64,000 nucleotides of DNA, from NCBI GenBank assembly GCA_016177875.1, contig JACOUL010000047.1, positions 1 through 64,000 on the forward strand. Direction: 5' to 3'. Positions within the stretch are counted from its first letter, which is position 1. The number at the start of each line of letters is the position of its first letter. The translations under genes and the position numbers were made by a program. Shown here in pieces: positions 44,813 through 53,444 of this stretch. The stretch comes from Burkholderiales bacterium (GTDB lineage Bacteria; Pseudomonadota; Gammaproteobacteria; Burkholderiales; Burkholderiaceae_D). The notes under the pieces were generated by a model. The model made no database searches and was not told the origin of the DNA. It was given only the letters and a program-made list of their open reading frames with translations.

Positions 44813-44841
44813 ATGACAGTTCTATGTCAGTTTCGTGACAC
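44813..44841 (-). promoter_or_regulatory. three-repeat Pho box of the lipid operon
   Basis: On the minus strand three heptamers, GTGTCAC, CTGACAT and CTGTCAT, follow each other with exactly 4 bp between (GAAA, AGAA). The last equals the PhoB consensus half-site; the others match 5 or 6 of 7. It lies 61 bp upstream of the olsB ATG. The best Pho box in the window. Confidence 0.75.
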
Positions 44842-44847
44842 GACAAC

Positions 44848-44906
44848 ACGCCTGTTTCAAAACCTACTGCGCGACTAGCCGCTCGCTACGGTTTTGAAAC
44901 AGGCGT
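44848..44906. repeat. 17-bp perfect inverted repeat
   Basis: ACGCCTGTTTCAAAACC (44848-44864) and its exact inverse (44890-44906) flank a 25-bp loop that is itself GC-rich. It follows the stop of the histone-like gene by 4 bp and precedes the Pho box. It may end transcription of that gene, though no U-run follows on the minus strand. Confidence 0.6.
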
Positions 44907-44910
44907 TTAA

Positions 44911-45276
44911 TTACTTGTCTTTCTTGGGACGTCCCGCTTTCAAGGGAGGCAATGCGGCCTGCAGGCCTTTCAATTGCGCGGGATCGGTTTTGCGGATCAA
45001 CGCCACACCGATGCGCAGCAGTTCGCTTTTCTTGATTTCGAAGCCGGCCTTGATACATGCCTTCTTGATATCGACCAGCGCCTGGTACTCGTCTTCCGGC
45101 ATGGTGAAACTGTCGCGTACCAACTTGGGCTTTTTGAGCTTTTCTTTCGGCGCGGCCTCGACTTTTTTCTTGGCGGCGGGAGCCGGCTTTTTCGGCGCGG
45201 CTTTAGGTTTGGCCGCCTTAGGTTTGACGGCCGCCTTGGCAGGAACTGCTTTTTTTACGGGGGTTTTAGCGGGCAT
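44911..45276 (-). CDS. basic histone H1-like protein with AT-hook-like tail
   Basis: 121 residues, strongly basic. Residues 1-50 are Lys/Ala/Pro repeats (PKAAKPKAAPKKPAPAAKKK), like the C-terminal tail of histone H1. Residues 52-105 form a folded part (LVRDSFTMPEDEYQALVDIK, then KKSELLRIGVALI) that reads like a ribbon-helix-helix module. The C-terminus ends KAGRPKKDK, an AT-hook-like GRP core. Probably a nucleoid-associated protein. It is a single gene upstream of ppx in the genome order, divergent from neither. Exact family not recognised. Confidence 0.75.
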   Translation of the reverse strand: MPAKTPVKKAVPAKAAVKPKAAKPKAAPKKPAPAAKKKVEAAPKEKLKKPKLVRDSFTMPEDEYQALVDIKKACIKAGFEIKKSELLRIGVALIRKTDPAQLKGLQAALPPLKAGRPKKDK

Positions 45277-45355
45277 GGGGCCTCCTTATTAAAATCGTAT
45301 AAATAATATATACAATTTTTTCCGGGAAAGCAAACGGCCTGCGAACCGCCCCTGA

Positions 45356-46810
45356 TTAATCGGCGTTAATGAAGAATTCGACGCCGACTTCATCCCACCA
45401 GCCGCGCTCCTTGCCGATCCAGAACGCCAAAGTCGGATGCTCGGACAGCCAATCATTGCGAATTTCCAGCTCGATGCGGCTTTTCATCTTCACGCGCAGT
45501 TCGTCCAGCAGCGCGTCAATGCGGGAGTGCATGAGCATCACCGCCAGGCGAAGCGCCAGCACAGCCTTGGCAAAATCGGGATCCTCCAGCATGCCGTTCA
45601 GTTTGCGCAGGTTCCCCTTTTGGCCAAGTACAAGCTTGCTGACGATGCGCTGCTCGCGGGTGGTGAACCCAGGCAAGTCGGCATTTTCCACCAGGTAGGC
45701 GCCGTGCTTGTGATAGCCGCTGTGCGACACCGCCATGCCGATTTCATGCAGCAGACCGCTCCAGAATAGGTAACGCGTATATGCGTCGGTAGCAGGTTTC
45801 AACTGTGCATACAGCACGCCGGCGATCTCGGCCACACGAGCGGCGCGCTTTTCGTCGGCATGAAAACGCTGAATGAAGCTGCGCACCGAGCGCTCACGGC
45901 GGTCGCGCGGCGTGGCGCGCAACTGGAGGTCCCACAACACGCCCAGCCGCAAGCCCGCTTCGATCGGGATAATCTGCTTGATTCCCAATTCTTGCATGAT
46001 GCCCAAGAGGATCGCCAATCCGCCCATGATGATGGCGGCGCGGTCCGCTTTCATGCCGACCAGTTCGATCTTACCGACATGGCCGAATTCGATTAAGCGC
46101 TGCTTCAATGCCTGCAAACTTTTAACGGAGAGCTTGCCGTCGCCGAGAAAATTTTTGGCGATTGCGTCGCCCAGCGCACGGATGGTGCCGGACGAACCAT
46201 AGGCATTGCCCCAGTATTGCGGCGCAAAAGGTTCGGTGCCGTCTTCGAAATGACTGCGCGCAGACAGGATTGCGGCATCGAAGGATTTGGCATCAATGCG
46301 GCCATCGGCGAAAAAAGACAGGCTATGGCTGACGGTCCCGATGGAAAACGATTCGACTTGTTCGATCTCGTACCCCTTGCCTAGGATGAGCTCGGTCGAA
46401 CCGCCGCCGATATCGATCACCAGACGCCGCTCCTCGGCGGCCGCCAAGGTGCTTGCCACTCCCATATAGATAAGACGCCCCTCTTCCTCGCCGGAAATAA
46501 TCTCGATGGGATAACCGATCGCCTTTTCTGCTGCCGGCAAAAACGTGGCGGCATTCTTGGCGATGCGCAAGGTATTGGTGGCGACTACCCGCACCGCGTC
46601 GAGCGGATAAGCGGAAAGCGTTTGCCGAAAACGTGCCAGCGAATCGAGCGCGGATTGCATCGCCTGCTCGGTCAAATTTCCCTTGCGGTCGAGTCCCGCG
46701 CCGAGACGAATCGGATCACGCGTGCTCTTGACGACGCGTATCGCTTCGCCGTCCTGAATGCCGATATGCATGCGGAAACTGTTGGAACCGAGGTCGATGG
46801 CGGCGTACAT
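45356..46810 (-). CDS. ppx: exopolyphosphatase / Ppx-GppA phosphatase
   Basis: 484 residues from ATG 46810, which has GGAAG 7 nt upstream; the longer open frame to 46909 lacks homology. Actin-like ASKHA fold: MYAAIDLGSNSFRMHIG (phosphate 1), EIISGEEEGRLIYMG, VIDIGGGSTELILG (phosphate 2) and YGSSGTIRALG, with a C-terminal HD-like helical domain. It hydrolyses polyphosphate processively and may also act on pppGpp. With ppk1 10 kb away, both arms of polyphosphate turnover are encoded in this window. Confidence 0.95.
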   Translation of the reverse strand: MYAAIDLGSNSFRMHIGIQDGEAIRVVKSTRDPIRLGAGLDRKGNLTEQAMQSALDSLARFRQTLSAYPLDAVRVVATNTLRIAKNAATFLPAAEKAIGYPIEIISGEEEGRLIYMGVASTLAAAEERRLVIDIGGGSTELILGKGYEIEQVESFSIGTVSHSLSFFADGRIDAKSFDAAILSARSHFEDGTEPFAPQYWGNAYGSSGTIRALGDAIAKNFLGDGKLSVKSLQALKQRLIEFGHVGKIELVGMKADRAAIIMGGLAILLGIMQELGIKQIIPIEAGLRLGVLWDLQLRATPRDRRERSVRSFIQRFHADEKRAARVAEIAGVLYAQLKPATDAYTRYLFWSGLLHEIGMAVSHSGYHKHGAYLVENADLPGFTTREQRIVSKLVLGQKGNLRKLNGMLEDPDFAKAVLALRLAVMLMHSRIDALLDELRVKMKSRIELEIRNDWLSEHPTLAFWIGKERGWWDEVGVEFFINAD

Positions 46811-46915
46811 TGAAACTTCCATATATTTGTTTACGTTTGTAGCAAAGTATTCGTCATTTTGATCCAGAAAACATAACACGAATAACCGTAGATGTTGAAG
46901 ATCAATCACTCCTGT

Positions 46916-47584
46916 TTACTTGCGCCTGACGAGACGATCCTCGATTGCTTCTAGCATGCCGATAAGCGTATCGCATGCGGCCTGAAAATCCGGATGAAAA
47001 TCGATCGCCTCGACGGCTTCGAACTGCTTGCGCAATGGAGTCGAGCGTTCAACGAGGTGAGCACGAATGGTTGCGGCGTGTTTCATCATGAATTGCCCAT
47101 CACGCATCAGGCTGTCCGGCTCTTTTTCAGCGATCAATGCGAAATCGAAAATATCGCGGCCGGTAATCGCATGTCCTCGGTGCCACAGTTTTTTGGCGAT
47201 GATTTCGGCTGAGGTCTCAACACGCACTTGCGTTCCAAGTATGGTCTGAAATTCGTAGCCGGGAGAGGTCAAGTTCGATGCAGCAACGAAATCAATTTCA
47301 CCTTGCGGCAAAAATAATTTGACGTAACTATTTGCTTCGGCATATTCGGTCGTAATTCGCTCCGCCACTTCACTCAACCGCGGGTTGACATAGCCGAGCG
47401 ACTGCGGATCAGGCACAAAGATATCGACGTCCTTGCTATAACGGTGATTGTAGCGAAGCATCAGAACGGTGCCTCCGCCGAAAGTCCAGAACGGATCCGG
47501 CATGCCGTGCTTCTCGATTTCGCCTATCAATTCCAGGGCGTGCGCGAAAAGCGTTTCCCAGGCAAGCGGTGCGGAATTATTCAT
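46916..47584 (-). CDS. AbiEii-like nucleotidyltransferase, toxin candidate
   Basis: 222 residues from ATG 47584, overlapping the antitoxin stop (ATGA). Nucleotidyltransferase fold with the active-site pattern FWTFGGGTVLMLRYNHRYSK, then DVDIFVPD, i.e. GG...hRxSxDxD with the catalytic acidic pair. Related to AbiEii/type IV toxins and other MNT-like enzymes that modify tRNA or protein. Paired with an upstream XRE-type HTH gene and a palindromic operator, it looks like a toxin-antitoxin module. Confidence 0.8.
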   Translation of the reverse strand: MNNSAPLAWETLFAHALELIGEIEKHGMPDPFWTFGGGTVLMLRYNHRYSKDVDIFVPDPQSLGYVNPRLSEVAERITTEYAEANSYVKLFLPQGEIDFVAASNLTSPGYEFQTILGTQVRVETSAEIIAKKLWHRGHAITGRDIFDFALIAEKEPDSLMRDGQFMMKHAATIRAHLVERSTPLRKQFEAVEAIDFHPDFQAACDTLIGMLEAIEDRLVRRK

Positions 47585-48060
47585 GCCCATGAGGTATTCG
47601 GCACCTTCCACTTGATTGCCCAACTCTGCAAATGCTTCATGATCTTGCGCACCGGGACAGTCGGCGTAGCCGCTTCTGCGACAGCTTTCATGGCGACTGG
47701 TTTCGGCAACTCTTCCAGAAACGCCATTAAATGGGGTTCGTATTGTTGTGGTGTCTTTCCCGTGCGCAGGATCTCAGCAAGCTTTTCGGGCGAGAGTATG
47801 TGCTTGTAACTTGTACTAGCCGAGCGCGCGGCAACCGATAGAGCGTTTTTCGGCCCATATTCGGCTTTGGGCTCCAAATCTAGTTCCAGCAGAGCGAGAA
47901 TGGCGAGCAATTTGTTATAGCCAATCTCGTTCAATACGCCGTTTTCCAATTGATTCAGCGTCACGCGCGACAATCCCGCCAGCTTGGCAAGGTGATCTTG
48001 GGATAATCCTTTTTGGAGGCGGCAATGGTGAACAGTTTTGCCGATATTCGCGAGATTCAT
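47581..48060 (-). CDS. XRE-family HTH protein, antitoxin candidate
   Basis: 159 residues. N-terminal Cro/C1 HTH (about 8-62; HHCRLQKGLSQDHLAKLAGL, SRVTLNQLENG), then a helical C-terminal part without a recognised domain (KHILSPEKLAEILRTGKTPQ). It is first gene of a two-gene operon with the nucleotidyltransferase and lies 7 bp after a perfect palindrome, so it is probably an autorepressing antitoxin. The extra C-terminal 90 residues would hold or neutralise the toxin. Confidence 0.8.
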   Translation of the reverse strand: MNLANIGKTVHHCRLQKGLSQDHLAKLAGLSRVTLNQLENGVLNEIGYNKLLAILALLELDLEPKAEYGPKNALSVAARSASTSYKHILSPEKLAEILRTGKTPQQYEPHLMAFLEELPKPVAMKAVAEAATPTVPVRKIMKHLQSWAIKWKVPNTSWA

Positions 48061-48067
48061 GAAGCTT

Positions 48068-48095
48068 TAATATGTTAAGTATATTTAACATATTA
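48068..48095. promoter_or_regulatory. palindromic operator of the HTH/NTase pair
   Basis: TAATATGTTAA (48068-48078) and TTAACATATTA (48085-48095) are a perfect 11-bp dyad with a 6-bp spacer, 8 bp upstream of the antitoxin ATG, as expected for autorepression. Confidence 0.7.
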
Positions 48096-48123
48096 GCACG
48101 ACTAGAAAAATCGGCAAGCTTGT

Positions 48124-48156
48124 TATGCGGCCATATTTGAAGCATATGGCCGCATA
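48124..48156. repeat. 13-bp perfect stem-loop
   Basis: TATGCGGCCATAT (48124-48136) and ATATGGCCGCATA (48144-48156) form a perfect hairpin with a 7-nt loop, 37 bp beyond the phnM stop. It may stop phn-operon transcription, but no U-run follows. Confidence 0.55.
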
Positions 48157-48193
48157 GCTCTCTATGCAGACGAGCACCAGCATCAATCTTAAT

Positions 48194-49327
48194 TCAAGCG
48201 ATCCGGCGCCCCGCCTTCCAGGTTTCCAAAACGACCGGTATGCCGCCGACAATGCGTACGCGCAGGAAATCGGCACGCAATCCCGCCGCGATTTCACCGC
48301 GATCGTTCAGGCCGACCATGCATGCCGGTGCGCGCGAGACGGTGGCGATTGCTTCAGGCAAGCTGTAGCCCACTTTCTGCAGCAGGAAGGCTGCATGCAG
48401 CAGGCTGGAAGGAACATAGTCCGATGAGAGCACATCGAGCAAGCCGTTGCGCGCCAACTCGGCTGCCGATACATTGCCGGAGTGGGAACCGCCGCGCACT
48501 ACGTTCGGCGCACCCATGATGATGCCCATGCCGCGCCGGCGCGCCGCCTGGGCGGCGACCAAGGTCGTCGGAAATTCCGAAATCGTTACGCCGTCCGCCA
48601 CCCCCTCGTCCACGTGATCGATCGTGGTGTCGTCATGCGTGGCCAGCGGCACCGGTTGCGCGCATTGGCGGCATAGGCGAATCACCTCGCGGCGGTTTGC
48701 ATCGGCATAAGCCTGCTGGCGCCGCAGCAAAACTTCCAGCATGGAGTCGATCTTCTCTTCGCTCCAGCCGCGCTTGCCGCCGACGTAGGTGCGATAGTGG
48801 CTAAGATCGGTCCACTGGCGCTGGCCGGGAGTATGGTCCATCAGAGAAACGAGCTTCAAGCGTCCGTCGTGCACGAAAGGCGCGAACATGTCGATCAGTT
48901 TTTCTTCGGCCAGCTCCAAGCGCAAGTGCAGATAGTGGTCGGCACGCAACGCGCCGGCAGCATCGGCGATGCGTAAACCTTCCGCGCAAGGCATGAGAAA
49001 TTCGTTACGCGTGCTGTCGGAATCGATGTCGCCGGCCGAGAGCGCATCCAGCACGGTGGTGATGCCGGAAGCGGCCACTTGGGCGTCGTGCGCGATGATC
49101 GCCGGCAGAACCGGCCACATCGCCTTGGGACGCGGCATCAAGTGTTTTTCCAAGTTGTCGGTGTGAAGCTCGACCAAGCCGGGCAACAAATAGTCGCCGT
49201 CCCAATCCTCCGCCGGCAAAGAAGTCGAACCGGGGCCGATATCGCGAATCGACTCCGCTTCGCACTCAAAGGTGCCGAGGAATTGCAGGCTTGCAGTAAC
49301 GATATTGGCGTTGGTAATGAGTTTCAT
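48194..49327 (-). CDS. phnM: alpha-D-ribose 1-methylphosphonate 5-triphosphate diphosphatase
   Basis: 377 residues, amidohydrolase fold. Removes pyrophosphate from the 5-triphosphate intermediate of the C-P lyase pathway. Metal-site motifs are [18 protein letters not shown] (N-terminal), [18 protein letters not shown] and [15 protein letters not shown]. It is the last gene of phnGHIJKLM and overlaps phnL by 4 bp. A second, more divergent phnM-like gene lies at 54026-55237. Confidence 0.95.
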   Translation of the reverse strand: MKLITNANIVTASLQFLGTFECEAESIRDIGPGSTSLPAEDWDGDYLLPGLVELHTDNLEKHLMPRPKAMWPVLPAIIAHDAQVAASGITTVLDALSAGDIDSDSTRNEFLMPCAEGLRIADAAGALRADHYLHLRLELAEEKLIDMFAPFVHDGRLKLVSLMDHTPGQRQWTDLSHYRTYVGGKRGWSEEKIDSMLEVLLRRQQAYADANRREVIRLCRQCAQPVPLATHDDTTIDHVDEGVADGVTISEFPTTLVAAQAARRRGMGIIMGAPNVVRGGSHSGNVSAAELARNGLLDVLSSDYVPSSLLHAAFLLQKVGYSLPEAIATVSRAPACMVGLNDRGEIAAGLRADFLRVRIVGGIPVVLETWKAGRRIA

Positions 49328-50034
49328 ATTGACGCTACTAAGGAAACCGCCTGCGCAGGCGCAATGGAAAACAGGCGCGTGGTCACTGCCCGCCGCACCG
49401 CCTCGTCATGAAAGATGCCGACGATCGCCGCGCCGTTCTCGCGCGCTTCATGGATCATGTCGATCACGGTGGCACGGTTGGCCTCATCGAGCGATGCGGT
49501 CGGTTCGTCCAGCAGCAAGATAGGGTAGTCGACGATCATGGTGCGCGCGATATTGACGCGCTGCTGTTCGCCGCCGGAAAACGTCGCAGGCGGCACGCCC
49601 CACAAGCGCATCGGGATATGCAGGCGCGACAGCATTTCTTTGGCGCGATCGACGGCGATGCCGGAGTCAACGCCGCGGCTAACCAAAGGCTCAGCCACCA
49701 AGTCAAGCGTGGTCACGCGCGGGATCACGCGCAGGAATTGCGTGACGAAGCCTAGCGTGCTGTGCCGCACCGCATGGATTTTTTGCGCGCCGGCCGTTAC
49801 CAAGTCCACCCACTCGTCGCCATGACGCATGACGATGCGGCCGCCGCTGGCGCGGTAGTTTGCATACAAGCAGCGTAAGAGCGTGCTCTTGCCGGCGCCG
49901 GAGGGAGCATGGATCACGACGCACTCGCCGGCATCGACTTGCAGGTCGATGCCGGACAGCACATGCATATGCAAGCCGCCCTGCAAGTGCAGGGTAAATT
50001 CCTTGGAAAGATTGGTGACGTCGATTCTTTTCAT
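49324..50034 (-). CDS. phnL: C-P lyase subunit PhnL
   Basis: 236 residues from ATG 50034; a TTG at 50043 overlapping the phnK stop is an alternative. ABC-ATPase-like: Walker [14 protein letters not shown], signature [14 protein letters not shown] and Walker [14 protein letters not shown]. PhnL forms part of the C-P lyase complex with PhnK and is needed with PhnGHI to make ribose 1-phosphonate triphosphate. It has no membrane partner here, consistent with a non-transport role. Confidence 0.95.
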   Translation of the reverse strand: MKRIDVTNLSKEFTLHLQGGLHMHVLSGIDLQVDAGECVVIHAPSGAGKSTLLRCLYANYRASGGRIVMRHGDEWVDLVTAGAQKIHAVRHSTLGFVTQFLRVIPRVTTLDLVAEPLVSRGVDSGIAVDRAKEMLSRLHIPMRLWGVPPATFSGGEQQRVNIARTMIVDYPILLLDEPTASLDEANRATVIDMIHEARENGAAIVGIFHDEAVRRAVTTRLFSIAPAQAVSLVASI

Positions 50035-50039
50035 GTTGC

Positions 50040-50819
50040 TCAAGCCTGCAATACCGAAGAAACCAGCAATTGCGTATACGGATGCTGCGGATCGTCCAAC
50101 ACTTGATCAGTCAGGCCTTCCTCCACCACTTGTCCGTGACGCATCACCATCAAGCGATGCGCGAGCAATCGGGCGACCGCAAGGTCGTGCGTGACGATAA
50201 CGGCGGCCACTTGCAGTTGCGATACCAGCTGGCGCAGCAAATCGAGCAGGCGCGCCTGCACCGAGACGTCGAGGCTGGCGGTCGGTTCGTCCATGTAAAC
50301 CAGCCGCGGCTTGGTCACCAGGTTGCGTGCGATCTGCAGGCGTTGCTGCATGCCGCCGGAAAAATGGCGCGGCAAATCGTCGATGCGCAGCTTGTCGATT
50401 TCCACACGCGTCAGCCATTCCTCGGCCTGGCGGCGGATGCTGCCGTAGTGGCGCGCGCCGACCGCCATCAAGCGTTCGCCGACGTTAGCGCCGGCCGACA
50501 CGTCGCTGCGCAAGCCGTCGCGCGCGCTCTGATGCACGAAACCCCAGTCCGTGCGCGACAGCAGACGCCGGCGCGCTTCGGATATGGCATACAAATCCAC
50601 CATACCTTCATGGCGCGTTTCAAACAGCACGCGTCCGGCATCCGGCGCGGATTGTCCCGCCAGGCATTTCAACAAGGTGGATTTACCTGAACCCGATTCG
50701 CCGACAATGCCCAATACCTCGCCCGGATAAAGCGTCAAGTCGATGCCGTCGCACGCAGTCAGTGCGCCGAAGCGGCGGGTGAGTTTTTCAGCGATCAGCA
50801 GTGCTTGCGGTTCGTTCAT
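50040..50819 (-). CDS. phnK: C-P lyase subunit PhnK
   Basis: 259 residues. ABC-ATPase of the C-P lyase complex that binds PhnJ in the E. coli core structure. Walker [14 protein letters not shown], the PhnK-type insert [22 protein letters not shown], signature [15 protein letters not shown] and Walker [14 protein letters not shown] are intact. It starts 9 bp after phnJ and abuts phnL. Confidence 0.95.
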   Translation of the reverse strand: MNEPQALLIAEKLTRRFGALTACDGIDLTLYPGEVLGIVGESGSGKSTLLKCLAGQSAPDAGRVLFETRHEGMVDLYAISEARRRLLSRTDWGFVHQSARDGLRSDVSAGANVGERLMAVGARHYGSIRRQAEEWLTRVEIDKLRIDDLPRHFSGGMQQRLQIARNLVTKPRLVYMDEPTASLDVSVQARLLDLLRQLVSQLQVAAVIVTHDLAVARLLAHRLMVMRHGQVVEEGLTDQVLDDPQHPYTQLLVSSVLQA

Positions 50820-50827
50820 GCTCGCCC

Positions 50828-51694
50828 CTATTCCGCTGCCACCTGCCGCTCACGGCAGTAGTCGCTATCGCTGCAGACAAACATGCGCGTGCCGCGGTCG
50901 TCGGCAATAATCTCATCGAGGAAGCTGTCGTTCGAACCGCACAGGCTGCAGTTGTGGTCCCAGCGTTCTATCTCGAAGGGATAGTCGTCGAAGTCCAGGC
51001 TTTTGACCGGCGTATACGGCGGCACCGCGTAGATGCGCTTCTCGCGCCCGGCACCGAACAATTGGAGCGCGGGACACCTATCCATTTTCGGATTGTCGAA
51101 TTTCGGAATCGGCGAAGGCCGCATCAGGTAGCGGCCGTTGACCACCACCGGATAATCGTAAGTGGTTTCGATCTTGCCCAAGCGCGCGATGTCTTCATAC
51201 AGCTTCACGCTCATCAAACCATAGTCGGCCATGGCGTGGTATTTGCGCGTCTGTTCTTCGCTCGCCTCCAGCCAGCGCAAGGGTTCGGGGATGGGCACTT
51301 GATACACCATGATCTGACCGGGCGACAATGGCGTTTCCGGAATGCGGTGGCGCGTTTGAATCAGCGTGGCCTGCGCCGTCTTCTCGGTTGTGGCCACGCC
51401 GGTGGTGCGGCGGAAGAAGCGGCGGATGTTGACCGCGTTGGTGGTGTCATCCGAACCTTGGTCGATCACTTTCAAAATATCGCTCTTGCCGATCACCGCG
51501 GCAGTCACTTGAATGCCGCCGGTGCCCCAACCGTAGGGCAAGGGCATCTCGCGCCCGCCGAACGGTACTTGGTAGCCGGGGATGGCTACCGCTTTCAAAA
51601 TCGCGCGGCGGATCATGCGCTTGGTTTGCTCGTCGAGGTAGGCGAAGTTGTAGCCGGCCTCGGTCTGCGTGACGGTCTGGTCAAGCATGTTCAT
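50828..51694 (-). CDS. phnJ: C-P lyase catalytic subunit PhnJ
   Basis: 288 residues from ATG 51694 (ATGA overlap with phnI; a much longer open frame upstream is not coding). Radical-SAM enzyme that breaks the carbon-phosphorus bond. The four conserved cysteines are C-terminal: CSLCGS, then VCSDSDYC (C-x2-C-x21-C-x5-C), three binding the Fe-S cluster and one acting as the thiyl radical. GYQVPFGGREMPLPYGWGTG is a family block. Confidence 0.96.
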   Translation of the reverse strand: MNMLDQTVTQTEAGYNFAYLDEQTKRMIRRAILKAVAIPGYQVPFGGREMPLPYGWGTGGIQVTAAVIGKSDILKVIDQGSDDTTNAVNIRRFFRRTTGVATTEKTAQATLIQTRHRIPETPLSPGQIMVYQVPIPEPLRWLEASEEQTRKYHAMADYGLMSVKLYEDIARLGKIETTYDYPVVVNGRYLMRPSPIPKFDNPKMDRCPALQLFGAGREKRIYAVPPYTPVKSLDFDDYPFEIERWDHNCSLCGSNDSFLDEIIADDRGTRMFVCSDSDYCRERQVAAE

Positions 51695-52833
51695 GCCGCT
51701 TTCTGATCGGGGGCGGAAGGCTCCGCGCCGTCCGAGGTTCGCTCCATCTCCGTCTTTTGACGGAGATGGCGCACCAAGTTCAGTTCGGATTGAAAATCGA
51801 CGTAATGCGGCAGTTTGAGATGCTGCACAAAACCGGATGCTTCGACGTTGTCGGCGTGGTACAGCACGAACTCGGCCATCTGCGCCGGCGCGACGATTTC
51901 TTCGTCGAGTTCTTGCGCACGCAAGGCGCGGTCGACCAGCGCCATCGACATTGCTTTTCTTTCGCCGTGGCCGAAGGTCAAGCCATAGCCGCGCGTGAAT
52001 TTGGGCGGCTCGGATTGGGAGCCGGCGAATTGATTCACCATCTGGCATTCTGTCAATTCGATGTCGCCGATTTCGATGGCAAAACCCAGCTCTTCCGGCA
52101 CCACCTCGACCGGCACGCAACCGTGACGGATTTCGCCGGCGAAGGGATGGTTGCGCGCATAGCCGCGTTGAGTGGAATAGCCGAGACCGAGCAGGAAACC
52201 TTCGTCGCCGCGCGCAAGACTTTGCAAACGAAGAGCGCGCTCGGCCGGAAAACGCAGCGGCTCGCGAGTCAGGTCGGCCGGCGCCGGATCGCCTTCTGGA
52301 ATCGTTTCGCTTTCGATCAAATCTTCCGCGTTCAGAAAGTCCAGCACGCGCGGCATCGGAGATTGCTCCTCGCGTGCGGCGCATTGATTAGTGGCAGATG
52401 TCTCCTCCTTATCGCTTGCCTGCTGTTCTGCCGCCAGCGAAAAATCCAGCAAACGTTGTGTGTAGTCGTAAGTCGCACCGAGTATCTGTCCGCCCGGCAC
52501 ATCTTTGAACGTCGCGGAAATGCGGCGCTCGATGGTCATGCGCGCGGTGTCGACCGGAACGGTCGAAATCAAGCGCGGCAAAGTAGTGCGATAAGCGCGC
52601 AGCAAAAAGATCGCTTCGATCAAGTCTCCGCTCGCCTGCTTGATAGCCAATGCCGCCAGATCTTGATCGTAGAGCGAGCCCTCGCTCATCACGCGCGCCA
52701 CCGCAAGCGGCAGCTGCTCGCGGATCTGCGCGATCGACATCTCCGGCACCGACAAATCGCCGCGACGCTTGCGCGCCAGTGCCTTGTACGATTGCTCGAT
52801 GGCTTTCTCGCCGCCTTTAACCGCTACATACAT
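51691..52833 (-). CDS. phnI: C-P lyase subunit PhnI
   Basis: 380 residues from ATG 52833 (MYVAVKGGEKAIEQSYKALA). Core subunit with nucleosidase activity that, with PhnG, PhnH and PhnL, couples ATP to phosphonate. Blocks GGQILGATYDYTQRLLDF, DPAPADLTREPLRFPAERAL and LGYSTQRGYARNHPF are typical. It overlaps phnH by 10 bp and phnJ by 4 bp. The length is close to the E. coli protein (354) with a somewhat longer middle. Confidence 0.95.
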   Translation of the reverse strand: MYVAVKGGEKAIEQSYKALARKRRGDLSVPEMSIAQIREQLPLAVARVMSEGSLYDQDLAALAIKQASGDLIEAIFLLRAYRTTLPRLISTVPVDTARMTIERRISATFKDVPGGQILGATYDYTQRLLDFSLAAEQQASDKEETSATNQCAAREEQSPMPRVLDFLNAEDLIESETIPEGDPAPADLTREPLRFPAERALRLQSLARGDEGFLLGLGYSTQRGYARNHPFAGEIRHGCVPVEVVPEELGFAIEIGDIELTECQMVNQFAGSQSEPPKFTRGYGLTFGHGERKAMSMALVDRALRAQELDEEIVAPAQMAEFVLYHADNVEASGFVQHLKLPHYVDFQSELNLVRHLRQKTEMERTSDGAEPSAPDQKAA

Positions 52834-53444
52834 TCGGACGCCTCCGATTGAATTCTGGTCGTGCGAGGCAAACCGACGATCGCGTCGCCGCAACAAAATA
52901 CGAGGTCCACACCGAGAGGGAAAGCAAGCTGATTCATCTTCCACTGCGCATTGAATTCGGGCAGCAGTCCGGCCACATGCAAAGTCCGCGTCACCGGAAT
53001 GCCGGGGCCGGATATCACACGCGCAGGGCCGGCTTCCAACGAAGACACCTGCATCAACAAGCTTGCCGACTGATCCGGATATTCCATGCTGCCCTGTGCA
53101 AATGCATCCAGGCGCAATGTATTGTCCGGCATGTTCAATACGGCAAATTGCGCCTTATCCCGCTCGGAAACGAGCGGACAGCCGCAATGAAAGCGCAGCC
53201 AGTCTCTCACTTGAGAAGTGTTGAATGGCTCGGCAAGCCACACCGGCGCCTCCAAATCCGCCAGCGTCAGCAGCAAAGCAGCGGTCGCCGGCGCAAGCGG
53301 CGCAGGTGCGGCAACGGGCACAGGGAATTTCTGTCTCAATCCCGGTTCGGACAAGGCTTTGAGCACGCAGCGGAACGCCGCTTGCGCATCATGTACCGGA
53401 TCGGACCATGCGGGCAGCAAGCCGCCGTCGGTTATCGCATTCAT
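52824..53444 (-). CDS. phnH: C-P lyase subunit PhnH
   Basis: 206 residues from ATG 53444 (ATGA overlap with phnG). Structural PLP-fold subunit of the C-P lyase core. Blocks: DPVHDAQAAFRCVLKALSEP, LLLTLADLEAPVWLAE, GSMEYPDQSASLLMQV and GPGIPVTRTLHVAG. Length agrees with E. coli PhnH (194). Confidence 0.94.
   Translation of the reverse strand: MNAITDGGLLPAWSDPVHDAQAAFRCVLKALSEPGLRQKFPVPVAAPAPLAPATAALLLTLADLEAPVWLAEPFNTSQVRDWLRFHCGCPLVSERDKAQFAVLNMPDNTLRLDAFAQGSMEYPDQSASLLMQVSSLEAGPARVISGPGIPVTRTLHVAGLLPEFNAQWKMNQLAFPLGVDLVFCCGDAIVGLPRTTRIQSEASECM

Noticed and set aside
46823..46909. Longer N-terminus for ppx
   Set aside because: The extra residues have no homology and ATG 46810 has a good Shine-Dalgarno.
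50801..51706. 301-codon plus-strand frame
   Set aside because: Antisense to phnJ with its four conserved cysteines; no recognisable protein.
51695..52384. N-terminal extension of the phnJ frame
   Set aside because: Open frame upstream of ATG 51694 overlaps phnI and has no PhnJ homology; the ATGA overlap marks the true start.
51757..52851. 364-codon plus-strand frame
   Set aside because: Lies wholly antisense to phnI, whose motifs and overlaps with phnH and phnJ are clear; codon mirror of a GC-rich gene.
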